Part shown: positions 32,089 to 34,747 of the stretch, one piece after another | Numbering within the stretch: position 1 is the first letter of the stretch | Layout: every line of letters starts with the position of its first letter | Assembly (NCBI GenBank): GCA_017511605.1 | Contig: JAFWJL010000004.1 | Location: 1-34,747 of the forward strand | Origin: Bacilli bacterium | Lineage (GTDB): Bacteria; Bacillota_I; Bacilli_A; RF39; UBA660 | Length of the DNA stretch: 34,747 nucleotides | Direction of reading: 5' to 3' | Notes under the pieces: generated by a model | Told to the model about the DNA's origin: nothing | Database searches by the model: none | What the model saw: only the letters and a program-made list of their open reading frames with translations | Program-made: the position numbers and the translations under genes

Positions 32089-33636
32089 TTATTTGTCAGC
32101 TTTTGTTGTTTTCTTAGTTGCTTTCTTTGCTGGTTTCTTTTCTTCCTTTATTTGGTTAAATCCTAGTGGTTCTGGATTTAATCCAATGTTTTCTAGGATA
32201 CTATAAACACTTCTTTTTTCTACCATAATATCTTTTAGAATTGATAATACATCTTCATGTTTATGTCTATTTATTGAGAATTCTGCTAGATATGTACCAA
32301 CTAGGTATTTTATTGTCTCTGTGATATTTTTATTATCTATAAACAACTGATATATTTTTTTCTTTTTTATTCTATCAATTCTATTTTTTGTTTCTTCTTC
32401 GCTTAATTCTATTTTTTTAGAAAATTCAGAAACATCAATATCACGGTCCATTGTTTTTATATTATCAATTGCCTTATGAAGTCTACTTAAATCAAAATTA
32501 TCTCTTTCTCTATCTTTATTATCATATACTCCACTTAGTACTAAAAATATATATGAATTATTTCCTTCGTTATTTAATGTTCTATAACTTTTAATAACTT
32601 CCATTTCTTCTTTTGAATAACCTTTTCCTATTAGGAATTCAGCTGTTTTTAATTCAAAATATATAGATGGATATTCAATAAATAATGGATTTGGATAGTA
32701 GTTTTCTGTAGTCATTGAAAAATGATGATGATGTCCAAGTTCATGAACAAATGTTAATACATCTGCTAGATTACCATCTCTAGTTAATGTTATTTTGAAT
32801 GTTCTTGGATCAAATTGATTGATTTTAGGTTTATTAGGTTGAGTGTGTCTTATATCAATTAAATCTCTTTTTTTTAAATCAAAATACTCTTCTAAAAGTT
32901 TATTTGTTGGATCTATATATATTAAAGCTTCTTCTGTTAATCTATCACATTCATCATCACTTATTTTTGTTGGTTTAAATGGATTGGATACACTTGAACC
33001 AAGATGATCCAAAGATTCTTGAATCTTTAGTATATTGGTATTTATTATATTACGTACACTATTTGATATATTAGCTACACCCATAAGATTTTCGTATATT
33101 TCTGGATAATGTTGTAAGGCATATTTTTCTCTAGCTATCTTTTCTACTAATAAATCATCAATATGATTTTCAATATTATAATCAATTATGTCATATAGAT
33201 CATCATAATTTATATTCATGTCAAAAAAGAATTTTTTTAAGTATGAAAAATCCTTTGTTTTTTCATAATAATCACGAGCTAGTTCATAACATATTTTATT
33301 CTCATTCTCAGCTGTTATACTTCTAGAAATGATTGTAGTTATGTCATCATATAAATCACCACTATAAGGCTTATATGTATAGTCTGCGTGGATATTATTT
33401 AAACTTAATATAGTTTTTTCAATTAATGGTATTATTGTTGTTTTACTTTCATCAGTTTTATCTAAAATACAGAATAATGGGTTTAACTTCTTGGCATGAA
33501 TAACTTCTATACCATTTAGTAAACCTTTATAGTATTCTTTATCTAAATTGATGTATTTCATAAAACAATTGGCTGTGGCTTTTTCAAATATATTTTTATA
33601 TTCTATGGTTACAAATTCGTTAGATATACTACTCAT
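32089..33636 (-). CDS. M3-like (oligoendopeptidase F type) metallopeptidase with L17-like tail
   Basis: 515 residues. HELGH lies at 298-302 and the third zinc ligand region reads IEYPSIYFE (320-328), the ExPSxxxE pattern of M3 peptidases. It is shorter than typical PepF (~600), mainly in the N-terminal half, which I cannot match in detail. No signal peptide is seen, consistent with a cytosolic oligopeptidase. The last 16 residues are a Lys/Ala/Thr run that matches the end of L17 in all but one residue and comes from a duplicated 102 bp segment. A GGGGGG-rich ribosome site and an extended -10 promoter precede the ATG. Confidence 0.8.
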   Translation of the reverse strand: MSSISNEFVTIEYKNIFEKATANCFMKYINLDKEYYKGLLNGIEVIHAKKLNPLFCILDKTDESKTTIIPLIEKTILSLNNIHADYTYKPYSGDLYDDITTIISRSITAENENKICYELARDYYEKTKDFSYLKKFFFDMNINYDDLYDIIDYNIENHIDDLLVEKIAREKYALQHYPEIYENLMGVANISNSVRNIINTNILKIQESLDHLGSSVSNPFKPTKISDDECDRLTEEALIYIDPTNKLLEEYFDLKKRDLIDIRHTQPNKPKINQFDPRTFKITLTRDGNLADVLTFVHELGHHHHFSMTTENYYPNPLFIEYPSIYFELKTAEFLIGKGYSKEEMEVIKSYRTLNNEGNNSYIFLVLSGVYDNKDRERDNFDLSRLHKAIDNIKTMDRDIDVSEFSKKIELSEEETKNRIDRIKKKKIYQLFIDNKNITETIKYLVGTYLAEFSINRHKHEDVLSILKDIMVEKRSVYSILENIGLNPEPLGFNQIKEEKKPAKKATKKTTKADK

Positions 33637-33663
33637 ACCAATCCCCCCTTTTGAATGTCCTAT

Positions 33664-33672
33664 ATTATAACA
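33664..33672 (-). promoter_or_regulatory. extended -10 promoter of the M3-like gene
   Basis: TGTTATAAT on the - strand, 28 bases before the ATG and just past the rplQ terminator. Confidence 0.6.
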
Positions 33673-33673
33673 T

Positions 33674-33699
33674 AAAAAAACAAGTTTTTCAACTTGTTT
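33674..33699 (-). terminator. rplQ terminator
   Basis: An aaacaagtt/aacttgttt stem with a tttc loop and a - strand T7 run, just after the rplQ stop. Confidence 0.9.
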
Positions 33700-33704
33700 A
33701 ATTA

Positions 33705-34187
33705 TTATTTGTCAGCTTTTGTTGTTTTCTTAGTTGTCTTCTTTGCTGGTTTCTTTTCTTCCTTTTTTTCTTCTTTTACTTCAGCCTTAGTTTCTTTTTT
33801 AGTTTCTTTCTTAGCTGTTTCTTTCTTTTCCTCTTTCTTTGGTTCTTCTACTAATCTTAAAACTGCCATTAAAGAGTTATCTCCACGTCTTTCACCTAAT
33901 TTTAAGATTTGAGTATATCCACCATTACGATTTGCATAACGTTTAGCTAAATCATTAAATATTTTATTTACTGTTTCAACATCGTTATGTAAGAATGCTA
34001 AAGCTTTTCTACGAGAAGTTAAATCACCTTTTTTACCATAAGTAATTATTTTATCAACTGTCTTACGTACTTCTTTAGCTCTAGTTTCAGTAGTTGTAAT
34101 AGTTTCGTTATTAACTACTTGTTTAGTTAAAGTAGCTAACATACTTCTTCTATGTTTATTATCTACACCTAATTTTCTGTATGCCAT
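33705..34187 (-). CDS. rplQ: 50S ribosomal protein L17 with low-complexity tail
   Basis: 160 residues. The core (1-117) is typical L17: [22 protein letters not shown] at the start, [24 protein letters not shown], and the C-terminal [15 protein letters not shown]. Beyond it is an unusual ~43-residue Lys/Glu/Thr/Ala tail, likely disordered. Its last 16 residues recur at the end of the M3-like peptidase. It follows rpoA by 20 bases with AAGGAGG before the ATG. Confidence 0.97.
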   Translation of the reverse strand: MAYRKLGVDNKHRRSMLATLTKQVVNNETITTTETRAKEVRKTVDKIITYGKKGDLTSRRKALAFLHNDVETVNKIFNDLAKRYANRNGGYTQILKLGERRGDNSLMAVLRLVEEPKKEEKKETAKKETKKETKAEVKEEKKEEKKPAKKTTKKTTKADK

Positions 34188-34207
34188 TCTTGTTCCTCCT
34201 TATCTAA

Positions 34208-34747
34208 TTAATCTTCATCACGTAATACTAATCCCATATCTCTGATTTTGTCTAATACTTCTTTAAGGGATTTTTTACCTAAGTTACGGATTTTCATCAT
34301 ATCAGATTCGCTTCTGTTAACAAGGTCTTGTAATGTATGAATTCCAGCTCTCTTTAAGCAGTTATAAGCTCTTACTGAGAAATCTAAGTCTTCGATTGAA
34401 GTTTCTAGAGCTTTAACTTTTGGATCTTCAGTCTTTTCAATCATCATTCCACTTACGTCAGCAATGCTTGATAAGTCTGTAACGATTTCTAAGTGTTCAA
34501 TTAAAATTCTACTAGCTAATGCGATAGCTTCTTCTGGTTTAATTGATCCGTTAGTCCATACATCCATGATTAATTTATCATAGCTTTCATCTTGTCCTAC
34601 ACGTGCGTTTCCAACTTCATATGAAACTCTTTCGATAGGAGAATATAGAGAGTCAATAGCGATTTCTCCAACTTTCTTGATATCATAAATTTTCTTATTA
34701 TCTTCGCTTCTTACATATCCACGACCGTTAGTTACAGTCATTTCCAT
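34208..34747 (-). CDS. rpoA: RNA polymerase alpha subunit, 5' part outside window
   Basis: The C-terminal 179 residues of alpha. The visible end of the N-terminal domain holds TNGRGYV, IAIDSLYSPIERVSYEV, NARVGQDESYDKLIMDVWTNGSIKPEEA and ILIEHL. The linker is acidic. The C-terminal domain has LDFSVRAYNCLKRAGIHTLQDL and IRNLGKKSLKEVLDKI, the DNA- and activator-binding helix-hairpin region. The reading frame is open to the last base of the window, so the first ATG-like codon seen is internal. Part of the rpoA-rplQ operon. Confidence 0.98.
   Translation of the reverse strand: MEMTVTNGRGYVRSEDNKKIYDIKKVGEIAIDSLYSPIERVSYEVGNARVGQDESYDKLIMDVWTNGSIKPEEAIALASRILIEHLEIVTDLSSIADVSGMMIEKTEDPKVKALETSIEDLDFSVRAYNCLKRAGIHTLQDLVNRSESDMMKIRNLGKKSLKEVLDKIRDMGLVLRDED

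Larger units (their letters stand above)
32048..32149. repeat. 102 bp repeat, copy A (M3-like peptidase tail, terminator, promoter)
   Basis: About 98 of 102 bases are identical to 33664-33765 by my alignment, same orientation. It covers the last ~20 codons of the M3-like gene, the terminator and the TGTTATAAT promoter. Confidence 0.9.
33664..33765. repeat. 102 bp repeat, copy B (rplQ tail, terminator, promoter)
   Basis: Direct repeat of 32048-32149 with about four mismatches: two in the hairpin loop region and two in the coding part. It probably is the source copy, because it belongs to rplQ. Confidence 0.9.

Overview
The window is a 34.7 kb AT-rich, densely coding stretch of a low-GC Firmicutes-type (Bacilli) chromosome. 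Evidence: the rpoA-rplQ-(ABC ATPases)-truA-rplM-rpsI block in Bacilli order, a type VIIb (YukB/EssC-YukD) secretion operon, strong AGGAGG ribosome sites, short simple terminators and almost only UAA/UAG stops. UGA ends just two reading frames here and is followed at once by UAA in both. This fits an uncultured gut-type Bacilli lineage close to the Mollicutes (for example RF39-like), but I cannot fix the taxon from sequence alone. Genes read TGG as Trp and look full length with the standard code. I saw no tRNA, rRNA, CRISPR array, transposase or complete prophage, and no gene-free stretch above 300 bases.

Layout. 1-1124 (+): the end of a coiled-coil polysaccharide deacetylase and a small membrane protein. 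1156-6374 (-): two tandem CmpB-like membrane proteins, two unrecognised charged proteins, a HExxH zincin-like protein and an aquaporin. 6467-8706 (+): a tail-anchored acidic protein, a PflX-type radical SAM enzyme and a membrane-anchored thioredoxin-like protein. 8724-14135 (-): a LysM amidase, two unusual Gre-like factors flanking an unknown protein, and an Abi_2 (HEPN) / HtrA-like protease / small membrane protein operon. 14229-15197 (+): a zinc-dependent phospholipase C-like protein. 15209-20469 (-): a compact type VIIb secretion operon (essC, yukD and two very small helical proteins). 20592-21386 (+): a ZIP metal transporter. 21358-22343 (-): a holin-like/M23 endolysin pair. 22403-27963 (-): accessory enzymes (transglutaminase-like, CmpB-like, a frameshifted metallopeptidase, HD hydrolase, alpha/beta hydrolase, GNAT, small Sm-like protein). 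28066-34747 (-): ribosomal protein, truA and RNA polymerase alpha genes, with an SDR and an M3-like peptidase inserted.

How it works together. Transcription units are short. A terminator T-tract is commonly followed within a few bases by an extended -10 promoter (TGnTATAAT or TGnTAAAAT) for the next unit, with no clear -35. The points most worth following are: (1) the ecfA1/ecfA2 positions beside rplQ and truA hold two ATPase relatives that have lost catalytic motifs, with no ecfT between them and truA; (2) an essC-first secretion operon without the usual membrane partners, near a lone lysis cassette; (3) a ~102 bp copy of the rplQ 3' end, terminator and next promoter, which gives an M3-like peptidase the same Lys/Ala/Thr tail as L17; (4) a translationally coupled HEPN-protease operon that could be a defence module.
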